DNA from: Hydractinia symbiolongicarpus
Taxonomy: Eukaryota > Cnidaria > Hydrozoa > Anthoathecata > Hydractiniidae
Length of the DNA: 64,000 nt
Assembly: GCF_029227915.1 (NCBI RefSeq)
Contig: NC_079885.1
Span: 15,573,001 to 15,637,000 of the forward strand
Direction: 5' to 3'
This document shows positions 20,304 through 32,252 of this stretch, one piece after another. Position numbers and translations under genes: made by a program. Positions within the stretch are counted from its first letter, which is position 1. Each line of letters begins with the position of its first letter. Below the pieces are notes generated by a model that saw nothing but the letters and a program-made list of their open reading frames with translations, did not search any database and was not told the DNA's origin.

Positions 20304-20753
20304 ATTGACTTTTTCACGTTACATTATTTATCATTACGACTGTGACGTATCTTTTTTACGAAATAGCCGCTGAGTAAATCAAGAAAGAGACATGATTAGA
20401 AGTTGCTTTCCCTTCAAAACGGCTACGATCTGGCAGCAATAAATGCGCCAAGTCGCAAATGAATGGATTACAAGCGTCAGACAAAGAAAATGGCGATGTA
20501 GTTACTTTGCTAATTAACTTTGTCATATGAAAATTAAGTCGGAAAGCACCCTAGATTTCCTTCGTTGGAACTTTTTACCGGAAATCTTAAAGCGCATGGT
20601 TGTCGTAATTAATCGATAGCGCTTGAAATGAGCTTACAAATGCACATAAACACGACCTATTTCGGATAATCCAGTCAAGAAATATGACCTTTAAAGTTTA
20701 AACCATTTTCGATGTAATGTGCTAATTAATCGTAGATATCTGCCCGTTTTTTT

Positions 20754-20872
20754 GTCTACGACCATACCACGATGAACACACCTGTTCTCGTCCGATCACG
20801 GAAGTTAAGCATCGTCGGGCCAGGATAGTACTTGGATGGGGGACCGCCTGGGAACTCCCGGTGTCGTAGGCT
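20754..20872 (+). rRNA. 5S rRNA: 5S rRNA gene, copy 37 (A69, altered upstream element)
   Basis: Complete gene with G69A, which breaks the G69-C106 pair of helix V and changes the intermediate element. Upstream, the TATA-like element reads TAATTAAT and the G at -4 is T, making a T7 run (cccgtttttttgtc). Confidence 0.94.
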
Positions 20873-21322
20873 ATTGACTTTTTCACGTTACATCATTTAT
20901 CATTACGACTGTGACGTATCTTTTTTACGCAATAGCCGCTGAGTAAATCAAGAAAGAGACATGATTAGAAGTTGTTTTCCCTTCAAAACGGCTACAATCT
21001 TGCTGCAATAAATGCGCCAAGTCGCAAATGAATGGATTACGAGCGTCAGACAAAGAAAATGGCGATGTAGTTACTTTGCTAATTAACTTTGTCATATGAA
21101 AATTAAGTCTGAAAGCACCCTAGATTTCCTTCGTTGGAACTTTTTACCGGAAATCTTAAAGCGCATGGTTGTCGTAATTAATCGATAGCGCTTGAAATGA
21201 GCTTTCAAATGCACATAAACACGACCTATTTCGGATAATCCAGTCAAGAAATATGACCTTTAAAGTTTAAACCATTTTCGATGTAATGTGCTAATAAATC
21301 GTAGATATCTGCCCGTTTTTTT

Positions 21323-21441
21323 GTCTACGACCATACCACGATGAACACACCTGTTCTCGTCCGATCACGGAAGTTAAGCATCGTCGGGCCAGGATAGTAC
21401 TTGGATGGGGGACCGCCTGGGAACTCCCGGTGTCGTAGGCT
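21323..21441 (+). rRNA. 5S rRNA: 5S rRNA gene, copy 38 (A69)
   Basis: Complete gene with A69. It shares with copy 37 the T7 run just upstream (cccgtttttttgtc); its TATA-like element is normal. Confidence 0.95.
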
Positions 21442-21891
21442 ATTGACTTTTTCACGTTACATCATTTATCATTACGACTGTGACGTATCTTTTTTACGCA
21501 ATAGCCGCTGAGTAAATCAAGAAAGAGACATGATTAGAAGTTGCTTTCCCTTCAAAACGGCTACAATCTTGCTGCAATAAATGCGCCAAGTCGCAAATGA
21601 ATGGATTACGAGCGTCAGACAAAGAAAATGGCGATGTAGTTACTTTGCTAATTAACTTTGTCATATGAAAATTAAGTCTGAAAGCACCCTAGATTTCCTT
21701 CGTTGGAACTTTTTACCGGAAATCTTAAAGCGCATGGTTGTCGTAAAGAATCGATAGCGCTTGAAATGAGCTTTCAAATGCACATAAACACGACCTATTT
21801 CGGATGATCCAGTCAAGAAATATGACCTTTAAAGTTTAAACCATTTTCGATGTAATGTGCTAATAAATCGTAGATATCTGCCCGTTTGTTT
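21442..21891 (+). repeat. 5S spacer, type F (left junction of the 17-kb duplication)
   Basis: Type F reads gtcgtaaagaatcgatagc where A and B read gtcgtaattaat. It precedes copies 39, 40, 41, 69, 70 and 71. The left end of the 17,071-bp duplicated block falls in this spacer, at or after 21697 and before the type-specific aaagaatcg. Confidence 0.82.
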
Positions 21892-22010
21892 GTCTACGAC
21901 CATACCACGATGAACACACCTGTTCTCGTCCGATCACGGAAGTTAAGCATCGTCGGGCCAGGATAGTACTTGGATGGGGGACCGCCTGGGAACTCCCGGT
22001 GTCGTAGGCT
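21892..22010 (+). rRNA. 5S rRNA: 5S rRNA gene, copy 39 (A69)
   Basis: Complete gene with A69 and the normal upstream gtttgttt. Type F spacer upstream; gtaagggacgtgattag in the spacer behind it is shared only with copy 69. First gene of the first 17-kb block. Confidence 0.95.
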
Positions 22011-22460
22011 ATTGACTTTTTCACGTTACATTATTTATCATTACGACTGTGACGTATCTTTTTTACGCAATAGCCGCTGAGTAAATCAAGTAAGGGACGT
22101 GATTAGAAGATGCTTTCCCTTCAAAACGGCTACAATCTTGCTGCAATAAATGCGCCACGTCGCAAATAAATGGATTACGAGCGTCAGACAAAGAAAATGG
22201 CGATGTAGTTACTTTGCTAATTAACTTTGTCATATGAAAATTAAGTCTGAAAGCACCCTAGATTTCCTTCGTTGGAACTTTTTACCGGAAATCTTAAAGC
22301 GCATGGTTGTCGTAAAGAATCGATAGCGCTTGAAATGAGCTTTCAAATGCACATAAACACGACCTATTTCGGATGATCCAGTCAAGAAATATGACCTTTA
22401 AAGTTTAAACCATTTTCGATGTAATGTGCTAATAAATCGTAGATATCTGCCCGTTTGTTT

Positions 22461-22579
22461 GTCTACGACCATACCACGATGAACACACCTGTTCTCGTCC
22501 GATCACGGAAGTTAAGCATCGCCGGGCCGGGATAGTACTTGGATGGGGGACCGCCTGGGAACTCCCGGTGTCGTAGGCT
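22461..22579 (+). rRNA. 5S rRNA: 5S rRNA gene, copy 40 (C62)
   Basis: Complete gene with T62C in box A, which removes the A16-U62 pair of helix II. Type F spacer upstream. Counterpart copy 70. Confidence 0.95.
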
Positions 22580-23029
22580 ATTGACTTTTTCACGTTACAT
22601 TATTTATCATTACGACTATGACGTATCTTTTTTACGAAATAGCCGCTGAGTAAATCAAGAAAGAGACATGATTAGAAGTTGCTTTCCCTTCAAAACGGCT
22701 ACGATCTGGCAGCAATAAATGCGCCAAGTCGCAAATGAATGGATTACGAGCGTCAGACAAAGAAAATGGCGATGTAGTTAATTTGCTAATAAACTTTGTC
22801 ATATGAAAATTAAGTCTGAAAGCACCCTAGATTTCCTTCGTTGGAACTTTTTACCGGAAATCTTAAAGCGCATGGTTGTCGTAAAGAATCGATAGCGCTT
22901 AAAAAGAGCTTTCAAATGCACATAAACACGACCTATTTCGGATAATCCAGTCAAGAAATGTGACCTTTAAAGTTTAAACCATTTTCGATGTAATGTGCTA
23001 ATAAATCGTAGATATCTGCCCGTTTGTTT

Positions 23030-23148
23030 GTTTACGACCATACCACGATGAGCACACCTGTTCTCGTCCGATCACGGAAGTTAAGCATCGTCGGGCCGGG
23101 ATAGTACTTGGATGTAGGACCGCCTGGGAACTCCCGGTGTCGTAGGCT
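23030..23148 (+). rRNA. 5S rRNA: 5S rRNA gene, copy 41 (T3, G23, T86, A87)
   Basis: Complete gene with a two-base change in box C (GGATGTAGGACC). T86 breaks the G86-C91 pair of helix IV. It combines the T3 and G23 alleles, so the gene itself may be a recombinant. Type F spacer upstream. Counterpart copy 71. Confidence 0.93.
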
Positions 23149-23598
23149 ATTGACTTTTTCACGTTACATTATTTATCATTACGACTGTGACGTATCTTTT
23201 TTACGAAATAGCCGCTGAGTAAATCAAGAAAGAGACATGATTAGCAGTTGCTTTCCCTTCAAAACGGCTACGATCTGGCAGCAATAAATGCGCCAAGTCG
23301 CAAATGAATGGATTACGAGCGTCAGACAAAGAAAATGGCGATGTAGTTAATTTGCTAATTAACTTTGTCATATGAAAATTAAGTCTGAAAGTACCCTAGA
23401 TTGCCTTCGTTGAAACTTTTTACCGGAAATCTTAATGCGCATGGTTGTCGTAATTAATCGATAGCGCTTGAAATGAGCTTTCAAATGCACATAAACACGA
23501 CCTATTTCGGATAATCCAGTCAAGAAATATGACCTTTAAAGTTTAAACCATTTTCGATGTAATGTGCTAAAAAATCGTAGATATCTGCCCGTTTGTTT

Positions 23599-23717
23599 GT
23601 CTACGACCATACCACGATGAACACACCTGTTCTCGTCCGATCACGTAAGTTAAGCATCGTTGGGTCGGGATAGTACTTGGATGGGGGACCGCCTGGGAAC
23701 TCCCGGTGTCGTAGGCT
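23599..23717 (+). rRNA. 5S rRNA: 5S rRNA gene, copy 42 (T48, T63, T67)
   Basis: Complete gene. G48T breaks C29-G48 in helix III, and C67T makes a wobble with G108 in helix V. The TATA-like element reads TAAAAAAT. B-like spacer upstream without the A-tract. Counterpart copy 72. Confidence 0.93.
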
Positions 23718-24167
23718 ATTGACTTTTTCACGTTACATTATTTATCATTACGACTGGGACGTATCTTTTTTACGCAATAGCCGCTGAGTAAATCAAGAAA
23801 GAGACATGATTAGAAGTTGCTTTCCCTTCAAAACGGCTACAATCTTGCTGCAATAAATGCGCCACGTCGCAAATAAATGGATTACGAGCGTCAGACAAAG
23901 AAAATGGCGATGTAGTTACTTTGCTAATTAACTTTGTCATATGAAAATTAAGTCTGAAAGTACCCTAGATTGCCTTCGTTGGAACTTTTTACCGGAAATC
24001 TTAAAGCGCATTATTGTCGTAATTAATGGATAGCGCTTGAAACGAGCTTTCAAATGCACATAAACACAACCTATTTCGGATAATCCAGTCAAGAAATATG
24101 ACCTTTAAAATTTAAACCATTTTTGATGTAATGTGCTAATAAATCGTAGATATCTGCCCGTTTGTTT

Positions 24168-24286
24168 GTCTACGACCATACCACGATGAACACACCTGTT
24201 CTCGTCCGATCATGGAAGTTAAGCATCGTTGGGCCGGGATAGTACTTGGATGGGGGACCGCCTGGGAACTCCCGGTGTCGTAGGCT
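24168..24286 (+). rRNA. 5S rRNA: 5S rRNA gene, copy 43 (T46, T63)
   Basis: Complete gene. C46T makes a G31-U46 wobble in helix III. Type E spacer upstream. Counterpart copy 73. Confidence 0.95.
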
Positions 24287-24736
24287 ATTGACTTTTTCAC
24301 GTTACATTATTTCTCATTAGGACTGGGACGTATCTTTTTTACGCAATAGCCGCCGAGTAAATCAAGAAAGAGGCATGATTAGAAGTTGCTTTCCCTTCAA
24401 AACGACTACCATCGTGCTGCAATAAATGCGCCACGTCGCAAATGAATGGATTACAAGCGTCAGACAAAGAAAATAGCGATGTACTTACTTTGCTAACTAA
24501 TTTTGTCATATGAAAATTAAGTCTGAAAGTACCCTAGATTTCCTTCGTTGGAACTTTTTACCGGAAATCTTAAAGCGCATTATTGTCGTAATTAATGAAT
24601 AGCGCTTGAAATGAGCTTTCAAATGCACATAAACACGACCTATTTCGGATAATCCATTCAAGAAATATGACCTTTAAAGTTTAAACCATATTCGATGTAA
24701 TGTGCTAATAAATCGTAGATATCTGCCCGTTTGTTT

Positions 24737-24855
24737 GTCTACGACCATACCACGATGAACACACCTGTTCTCGTCAGATCACGGAAGTTAAGCATCGTTG
24801 GGCCGGGATAGTACTTGGATGGGGGACCGCCTGGGAACTCCCGGTGTCGTAGGCT
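24737..24855 (+). rRNA. 5S rRNA: 5S rRNA gene, copy 44 (A40, T63)
   Basis: Complete gene, D-family allele. Type D spacer upstream with aatccattcaag. Six units before copy 50. Confidence 0.96.
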
Positions 24856-25305
24856 ATTGACTTTTTCACGTTACATTATTTATCATTACGACTGGGACGT
24901 ATCTTTTTTACGCAATAGCCGCTGAGTAAATCAAGAAAGAGACATGATTAGAAGTTGCTTTCCCTTCAAAACGGCTACGATCTGGCAGCAATAAATGCGC
25001 CAAGTCGCAAATGAATGGATTACGAGCGTCAGAAAAAGAAAATGGCGATGTAGTAACTTTGCTAATTAACTTTGTCATATGAAAATTAAGTCGGAAAGCA
25101 CCCTAGATTTCCTTCGTTGGAACTTTTTACCGGAAATCATAAAGCGCATTATTGTTGTCAAGAATCGATAGCGCTTAAAAAGAGCTGTCAAACGCACATA
25201 AACACGACCTATTTCGAATGATCCAGTCAAGAAATGTGACCTTTAAAGTTTGAACCATTTTCGATGTAATGTGCTAATAAATCGTAGATATCTGCCCGTT
25301 TGTTT

Positions 25306-25424
25306 GTCTACGACCATACCACGATGAACACACCTGTTCTCGTCCGATCACGGAAGTTAAGCATCGTCGGGCCGGGATAGTACTTGGATGGGGGACCGCC
25401 TGGGAACTCCCGGTGTCGTAGGCT
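25306..25424 (+). rRNA. 5S rRNA: 5S rRNA gene, copy 45 (reference allele)
   Basis: Complete gene identical to copy 15. A-left / C-right spacer upstream with gtcagaaaaag and gaaatgtgacc. Confidence 0.97.
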
Positions 25425-25874
25425 ATTGACTTTTTCACGTTACATTATTTATCATTACGACTGTGACGTATCTTTTTTACGAAATAGCCGCTGAGTAAAT
25501 CAAGAAAGAGACATGATTAGAAGTTGCTTTCCCTTCAAAACGGCTACGATCTGGCAGCAATAAATGCGCCAAGTCGCAAATGAATGGATTACAAGCGTCA
25601 GACAAAGAAAATGGCGATGTAGTTACTTTGCTAATTAACTTTGTCATAATAAAATTAATTCGGAAAGCACCCTAGATTTCCTTCGTTGGAACTTTTTACC
25701 GGAAATCATAAAGCGCATTATTGTTGTCAAGAATCGATAGCGCTTAAAAAGAGCTGTCAAACGCACATAAACACGACCTATTTCGAATGATCCAGTCAAG
25801 AAATATGACCTTTAAAGTTTGAACCATTTTCGATGTAATGTGCTAATAAATCGTAGATATCTGCCCGTTTGTTT

Positions 25875-25993
25875 GTCTACGACCATACCACGATGAACAC
25901 ACCTGTTCTCGTCCGATCACGGAAGTTAAGCATCGTCGGGCCGGGATAGTACTTGGATGGGGGACCGCCTGGGAACTCCCGGTGTCGTAGGCT
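25875..25993 (+). rRNA. 5S rRNA: 5S rRNA gene, copy 46 (reference allele)
   Basis: Complete gene identical to copy 15. Type C spacer upstream with aaattaattcgg. Confidence 0.97.
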
Positions 25994-26443
25994 ATTGACT
26001 TTTTCACGTTACATTATTTATCATTACGACTGTGACGTATCTTTTTTACGAAATAGCCGCTGAGTAAATCAAGAAAGAGACATGATTAGAAGTTGCTTTC
26101 CCTTCAAAACGGCTACAATCTTGCAGCATTAAATGCGCCACGTCGCAAATAAATGGATTACGAGCGTCAGACAAAGAAAATGGCGATGTAGTAACTTTGC
26201 TAATTAACTTTGTCATATGAAAATTAAGTCGGAAAGCACCCTAGATTTCCTTCGTTGGAACTTTTTACCGGAAATCATAAAGCGCATGGTTGTCGTAATT
26301 AATGGATAGCGCTTGAAAGGAGCTTTCAAATGCACATAAACACGACCTATTTCGAATGATCCAGTCAAGAAATATGACCTTTAAAGTTTGAACCATTTTC
26401 GATGTAATGTGCTAATAAATCGTAGATATCTGCCCGTTTGTTT

Positions 26444-26562
26444 GTCTACGACCATACCACGATGAACACACCTGTTCTCGTCCGATCACGGAAGTTAAGC
26501 ATCGTCGGGCCGGGATAGTACTTGGATGGGGGACCGCCTGGGAACTCCCGGTGTCGTAGGCA
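26444..26562 (+). rRNA. 5S rRNA: 5S rRNA gene, copy 47 (A119)
   Basis: Complete gene. The base after helix I is A (GTAGGCAATTG). A/C chimeric spacer upstream with cttgaaaggagc. Counterpart copy 77. Confidence 0.96.
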
Positions 26563-27012
26563 ATTGACTTTTTCACGTTACATTATTTATCATTACGACT
26601 GTGACGTATCTTTTTTACGAAATAGCAGCTGAGTAAATCAAGAAAGAGACATGATTAGAAGTTGCTTTCCCTTCAAAACGGCTACGATCTGGCAGCAATA
26701 AATGCGCCAAGTCGCAAATGAATGGATTACAAGCGTCAGACAAAGAAAATGGCGATGTAGTTACTTTGCTAATTAACTTTGTCATAATAAAATTAAGTCG
26801 GAAAGCACCCTAGATTTCCTTCGTTGGAACTTTTTACCGGAAATCATAAAGCGCATTATTGTTGTCAAGAATCGATAGCGCTTAAAAAGAGCTGTCAAAC
26901 GCACATAAACACGACCTATTTCGAATGATCCAGTCAAGAAATATGACCTTTAAAGTTTGAACCATTTTCGATGTAATGTGCTAATAAATCGTAGATATCT
27001 GCCCGTTTGTTT

Positions 27013-27131
27013 GTCTACGACCATACCACGATGAACACACCTGTTCTCGTCCGATCACGGAAGTTAAGCATCGTCGGGCCGGGATAGTACTTGGATGGGG
27101 GACCGCCTGGGAACTCCCGGTGTCGTAGGCT
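27013..27131 (+). rRNA. 5S rRNA: 5S rRNA gene, copy 48 (reference allele)
   Basis: Complete gene identical to copy 15. Type C spacer upstream. Confidence 0.97.
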
Positions 27132-27581
27132 ATTGACTTTTTCACGTTACATTATTTATCATTACGACTGTGACGTATCTTTTTTACGAAATAGCCGCTG
27201 AGTAAATCAAGAAAGAGACATGATTAGAAGTTGCTTTCCCTTCAAAACGGCTACGATCTGGCAGCAATAAATGCGCCAAGTCGCAAATGAATGGATTACG
27301 AGCGTCAGACAAAGAAAATGGCGATGTAGTAACTTTGCTAATTAACTTTGTCATATGAAAATTAAGTTGGAAAGCACCCTAGATTTCCTTCGTTGGAACT
27401 TTTTACCGGAAATCATAAAGCGCATGGTTGTCGTAATTAATGGATAGCGCTTGAAATGAGCTTTCAAATGCACATAAAAACGACCTATTTCGGATGATCC
27501 AGTCAAGAAATATGACCTTTAAAGTTTAAACCATTTTCGATGTAATGTGCTAATAAATCGTAGATATCTGCCCGTTTGTTT

Positions 27582-27700
27582 GTTTACGACCATACCACGA
27601 TGAACACACCTGTTCTCGTCCGATCACAGAAGTTAAGCATCGACGGGCCGGGATAGTACTTGGATGGGGGACCGCCTGGGAACTCCCGGTGTCGTAGGCT
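27582..27700 (+). rRNA. 5S rRNA: 5S rRNA gene, copy 49 (T3, A47, A62)
   Basis: Complete gene. G47A turns the U30-G47 wobble of helix III into a U-A pair; T62A gives an A16-A62 mismatch in helix II, inside box A. Type A spacer upstream with aagttggaaagc. Counterpart copy 79. Confidence 0.94.
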
Positions 27701-28150
27701 ATTGACTTTTTCACGTTACATTATTTATCATTACGACTGTGACGTATCTTTTTTACGAAATAGCCGCTGAGTAAATCAAGAAAGAGACATGATTAGAAGT
27801 TGCTTTCCCTTCAAAACGGCTACGATCTGGCAGCAATAAATGCGCCAAGTCGCAAATGAATGGATTACGAGCGTCAGACAAAGAAAATAGCGATGTACTT
27901 ACTTTGCTAACTAATTTTGTCATATGAAAATTAAGTCCGAAAGTACCCTAGATTTCCTTCGTTGGAACTTTTTACCGGAAATCTTAAAGCGCATTATTGT
28001 CGTAATTAATGAATAGCTCTTGAAATGAGCTTTCAAATGCACATAAACACGACCTATTTCGGATAATCCAGTCAAGAAATATGACCTTTAAAGTTTAAAC
28101 CATATTCGATGTAATGTGCTAATAAATCGTAGATATCTGCCCGTTTGTTT

Positions 28151-28269
28151 GTCTACGACCATACCACGATGAACACACCTGTTCTCGTCAGATCACGGAA
28201 GTTAAGCATCGTTGGGCCGGGATAGTACTTGGATGGGGGACCGCCTGGGAACTCCCGGTGTCGTAGGCT
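28151..28269 (+). rRNA. 5S rRNA: 5S rRNA gene, copy 50 (A40, T63)
   Basis: Complete gene, D-family allele. Type D spacer upstream with aagtccgaaag and gaatagctcttg. Confidence 0.96.
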
Positions 28270-28719
28270 ATTGACTTTTTCACGTTACATTATTTATCAT
28301 TACGACTGGGACGTATCTTTTTTACGCAATAGCCGCTGAGTAAATCAAGAAAGAGACATGATTAGAAGTTGCTTTCCCTTCAAAACGGCTACGATCTGGC
28401 AGCAATAAATGCGCCAAGTCGCAAATGAATGGATTACGAGCGTCAGACAAAGAAAATGGCGATGTAGTAACTTTGCTAATTAACTTTGTCATATGAAAAT
28501 TAAGTCGGAAAGCACCCTAGATTTCCTTCGTTGGAACTTTTTACCGGAAATCATAAAGCGCATTATTGTTGTCAAGAATCGATAGCGCTTAAAAAGAGCT
28601 GTCAAACGCACATAAACACGACCTATTTCGAATGATCCAGTCAAGAAATATGACCTTTAAAGTTTGAACCATTTTCGATGTAATGTGCTAATAAATCGTA
28701 GATATCTGCCCGTTTGTTT

Positions 28720-28838
28720 GTCTACGACCATACCACGATGAACACACCTGTTCTCGTCCGATCACGGAAGTTAAGCATCGTCGGGCCGGGATAGTACTTG
28801 GATGGGGGACCGCCTGGGAACTCCCGGTGTCGTAGGCT
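28720..28838 (+). rRNA. 5S rRNA: 5S rRNA gene, copy 51 (reference allele)
   Basis: Complete gene identical to copy 15. A-left / C-right spacer upstream. Confidence 0.97.
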
Positions 28839-29288
28839 ATTGACTTTTTCACGTTACATTATTTATCATTACGACTGTGACGTATCTTTTTTACGAAATA
28901 GCCGCTGAGTAAATCAAGAAAGAGACATGATTAGAAGTTACTTTCCCTTCAAAACGGCTACGATCTGGCAGCAATAAATGCGCCAAGTCGCAAATGAATG
29001 GATTACAAGCGTCAGACAAAGAAAATGGCGATGTAGTTACTTTGCTAATTAACTTTGTCATAATAAAATTAAGTCGGAAAGCACCCTAGATTTCCTTCGT
29101 TGGAACTTTTTACCGGAAATCATAAAGCGCATTATTGTTGTCAGGAATCGATAGCGCTTAAAAAGAGCTGTCAAACGCACATAAACACGACCTATTTCGA
29201 ATGATCCAGTCAAGAAATATGACCTTTAAAGTTTGAACCATTTTCGATGTAATGTGCTAATAAATCGTAGATATCTGCCCGTTTGTTT

Positions 29289-29407
29289 GTCTACGACCAT
29301 ACCACGATGAACACACCTGTTCTCGTCCGATCACGGAAGTTAAGCATCGTCGGGCCGGGATAGTACTTGGATGGGGGACCGCCTGGGAACTCCCGGTGTC
29401 GTAGGCT
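29289..29407 (+). rRNA. 5S rRNA: 5S rRNA gene, copy 52 (reference allele)
   Basis: Complete gene identical to copy 15. Type C spacer upstream with gttgtcaggaatc. Confidence 0.97.
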
Positions 29408-29857
29408 ATTGACTTTTTCACGTTACATTATTTATCATTACGACTGTGACGTATCTTTTTTACGAAATAGCCGCTGAGTAAATCAAGAAAGAGACATGAT
29501 TAGAAGTTGCTTTCCCTTCAAAACGGCTACGATCTGGCAGCAATAAATGCGCCAAGTCGCAAATGAATGGATTACGAGCGTCAGACAAAGAAAATGGCGA
29601 TGTAGTAACTTTGCTAATTAACTTTGTCATATGAAAATTAAGTCGGAAAGCACCCTAGATTTCCTTCGTTGGAACTTTTTACCGGAAATCATAAAGCGCA
29701 TTATTGTTGTCAAGAATCGATAGCGCTTAAAAAGAGCTGTCAAACGCACATAAACACGACCTATTTCGAATGATCCAGTCAAGAAATATGACCTTTAAAG
29801 TTTGAACCATTTTCGATGTAATGTGCTAATAAATCGTAGATATCTGCCCGTTTGTTT

Positions 29858-29976
29858 GTCTACGACCATACCACGATGAACACACCTGTTCTCGTCCGAT
29901 CACGGAAGTTAAGCATCGTCGGGCCGGGATAGTACTTGGATGGGGGACCGCCTGGGAACTCCCGGTGTCGTAGGCT
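29858..29976 (+). rRNA. 5S rRNA: 5S rRNA gene, copy 53 (reference allele)
   Basis: Complete gene identical to copy 15. A-left / C-right spacer upstream. Confidence 0.97.
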
Positions 29977-30426
29977 ATTGACTTTTTCACGTTACATTAT
30001 TTATCATTACGACTGTGACGTATCTTTTTTACGAAATAGCCGCTGAGTAAATCAAGAAAGAGACATGATTAGAAGTTGCTTTCCCTTCAAAACGGCTACG
30101 ATCTGGCAGCAATAAATGCGCCAAGTCGCAAATGAATGGATTACGAGCGTCAGACAAAGAAAATGGCGATGTAGTAACTTTGCTAATTAACTTTGTCATA
30201 TGAAAATTAAGTCGGAAAGCACCCTAGATTTCCTTCGTTGGAACTTTTTACCGGAAATCATAAAGCGCATGGTTGTCGTAATTAATGGATAGCGCTTGAA
30301 ATGAGCTTTCAAATGCACATAAACACGACCTATTTCGAATGATCCAGTCAAGAAATATGACCTTTAAAATTTGAACCATTTTCGATGTAATGTGCTAATA
30401 AATCGTAGATATCTGCCCGTTTGTTT

Positions 30427-30545
30427 GTCTACGACCATACCACGATGAACACACCTGTTCTCGTCCGATCACGGAAGTTAAGCATCGTCGGGCCGGGATA
30501 GTACTTGGATGGGGGACCGCCTGGGAACTCCCGGTGTCGCAGGCT
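30427..30545 (+). rRNA. 5S rRNA: 5S rRNA gene, copy 54 (C114)
   Basis: Complete gene with T114C, giving an A5-C114 mismatch in the middle of helix I. A/C chimeric spacer upstream. Counterpart copy 84. Confidence 0.95.
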
Positions 30546-30995
30546 ATTGACTTTTTCACGTTACATTATTTATCATTACGACTGTGACGTATCTTTTTTA
30601 CGAAATAGCCGCTGAGTAAATCAAGAAAGAGACATGATTAGAAGTTGCTTTCTCTTCAAAACGGCTACGATCTGGCAGCAATAAATGCGCCAAGTCGCAA
30701 ATGAATGGATTACAAGCGTCAGACAAAGAAAATGGCGATGTAGTTACTTTGCTAATTAACTTTGTCATAATAAAATTAAGTCGGAAAGCACCCTAGATTT
30801 CCTTCGTTGGAACTTTTTACCGGAAATCATAAAGCGCATTATTGTTGTCAAGAATCGATAGCGCTTAAAAAGAGCTGTCAAACGCACATAAACACGACCT
30901 ATTTCGAATGATCCAGTCAAAAAATATGACCTTTAAAGTTTGAACCATTTTCGATGTAATGTGCTAATAAATCGTAGATATCTGCCCGTTTGTTT

Positions 30996-31114
30996 GTCTA
31001 CGACCATACCACGATGAACACACCTGTTCTCGTCTGATCACGGAAGTTAAGCATCGTCGGGCCGGGATAGTACTTGGATGGGGGACCGCCTGGGAACTCC
31101 CGGTGTCGTAGGCT
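30996..31114 (+). rRNA. 5S rRNA: 5S rRNA gene, copy 55 (T40)
   Basis: Complete gene with C40T in loop C, giving TCGTCTGATC as in vertebrate 5S. Type C spacer upstream with gtcaaaaaatatg. Counterpart copy 85. Confidence 0.96.
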
Positions 31115-31564
31115 ATTGACTTTTTCACGTTACATTATTTATCATTACGACTGTGACGTATCTTTTTTACGAAATAGCCGCTGAGTAAATCAAGAAAGAG
31201 ACATGATTAGAAGTTGCTTTCCCTTCAAAACGGCTACGATCTGGCAGCAATAAATGCGCCAAGTCGCAAATGAATGGATTACGAGCGTCAGACAAAGAAA
31301 ATGGCGATGTAGTAACTTTGCTAATTAACTTTGTCATATGAAAATTAAGTCGGAAAGCACCCTAGATTTCCTTCGTTGGAACTTTTTACCGGAAATCATA
31401 AAGCGCATGGTTGTCGTAATTAATGGATAGCGCTTGAAATGAGCTTTCAAATGCACATAAAAACGACCTATTTCGGATGATCCAGTCAAGAAATATGACC
31501 TTTAAAGTTTAAACCATTTTCGATGTAATGTGCTAATAAATCGTAGATATCTGCCCGTTTGTTT

Positions 31565-31683
31565 GTTTACGACCATACCACGATGAACACACCTGTTCTC
31601 GTCCGATCACGGAAGTTAAGCATCGTCGGGCCGGGATAGTACTTGGATGGGGGACCGCCTGGGAACTCCCGGTGTCGTAGGCT
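31565..31683 (+). rRNA. 5S rRNA: 5S rRNA gene, copy 56 (T3)
   Basis: Complete gene, T3 allele. Type A spacer upstream. Confidence 0.97.
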
Positions 31684-32133
31684 ATTGACTTTTTCACGTT
31701 ACATTATTTATCATTACGACTGTGACGTATCTTTTTTACGAAATAGCCGCTGAGTAAATCAAGAAAGAGACATGATTAGAAGTTGCTTTCCCTTCAAAAC
31801 GGCTACGATCTGGCAGCAATAAATGCGCCAAGTCGCAAATGAATGGATTACGAGCGTCAGACAAAAAAAATGGCGATGTAGTTAATTTGCTAATTAACTT
31901 TGTCATATGAAAATTAAGTCTGAAAGTACCCTAGATTGCCTTCGTTGGAACTTTTTACCGGAAATCTTAAAGCGCATGGTTGTCGTAATTAATCGATAGC
32001 GCTTGAAATGAGCTTTCAAATGCACATAAACACGACCTATTTCGGATAATCCAGTCAAGAAATATGACCTTTAAAGTTTAAACCATTTTCGATGTAATGT
32101 GCTAATAAATCGTAGATATCTGCCCGTTTGTTT

Positions 32134-32252
32134 GTCTACGACCATACCACGATGAACACACCTGTTCTCGTCCGATCACGGAAGTTAAGCATCGTTGGGC
32201 CGGGATAGTACTTGGATGGGGGACCGCCTGGGAACTCCCGGTGTCGTAGGCT
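32134..32252 (+). rRNA. 5S rRNA: 5S rRNA gene, copy 57 (T63)
   Basis: Complete gene, T63 allele. Type B spacer upstream, but the stretch behind the gene is the common form (gactgtgacg, acgaaatag). Confidence 0.97.

Larger units (their letters stand above)
17341..20753 (+). repeat. 3.4-kb hexamer higher-order repeat, second copy
   Basis: Copies 31-36, matching copies 25-30 in order and private markers. It is 3413 bp rather than 3414 because copy 33 lost one base. It is more diverged from its partner than the 17-kb blocks are from each other, so it is an older event. A D-type unit six steps from the next also occurs at copies 44/50 and 74/80. Confidence 0.82.
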
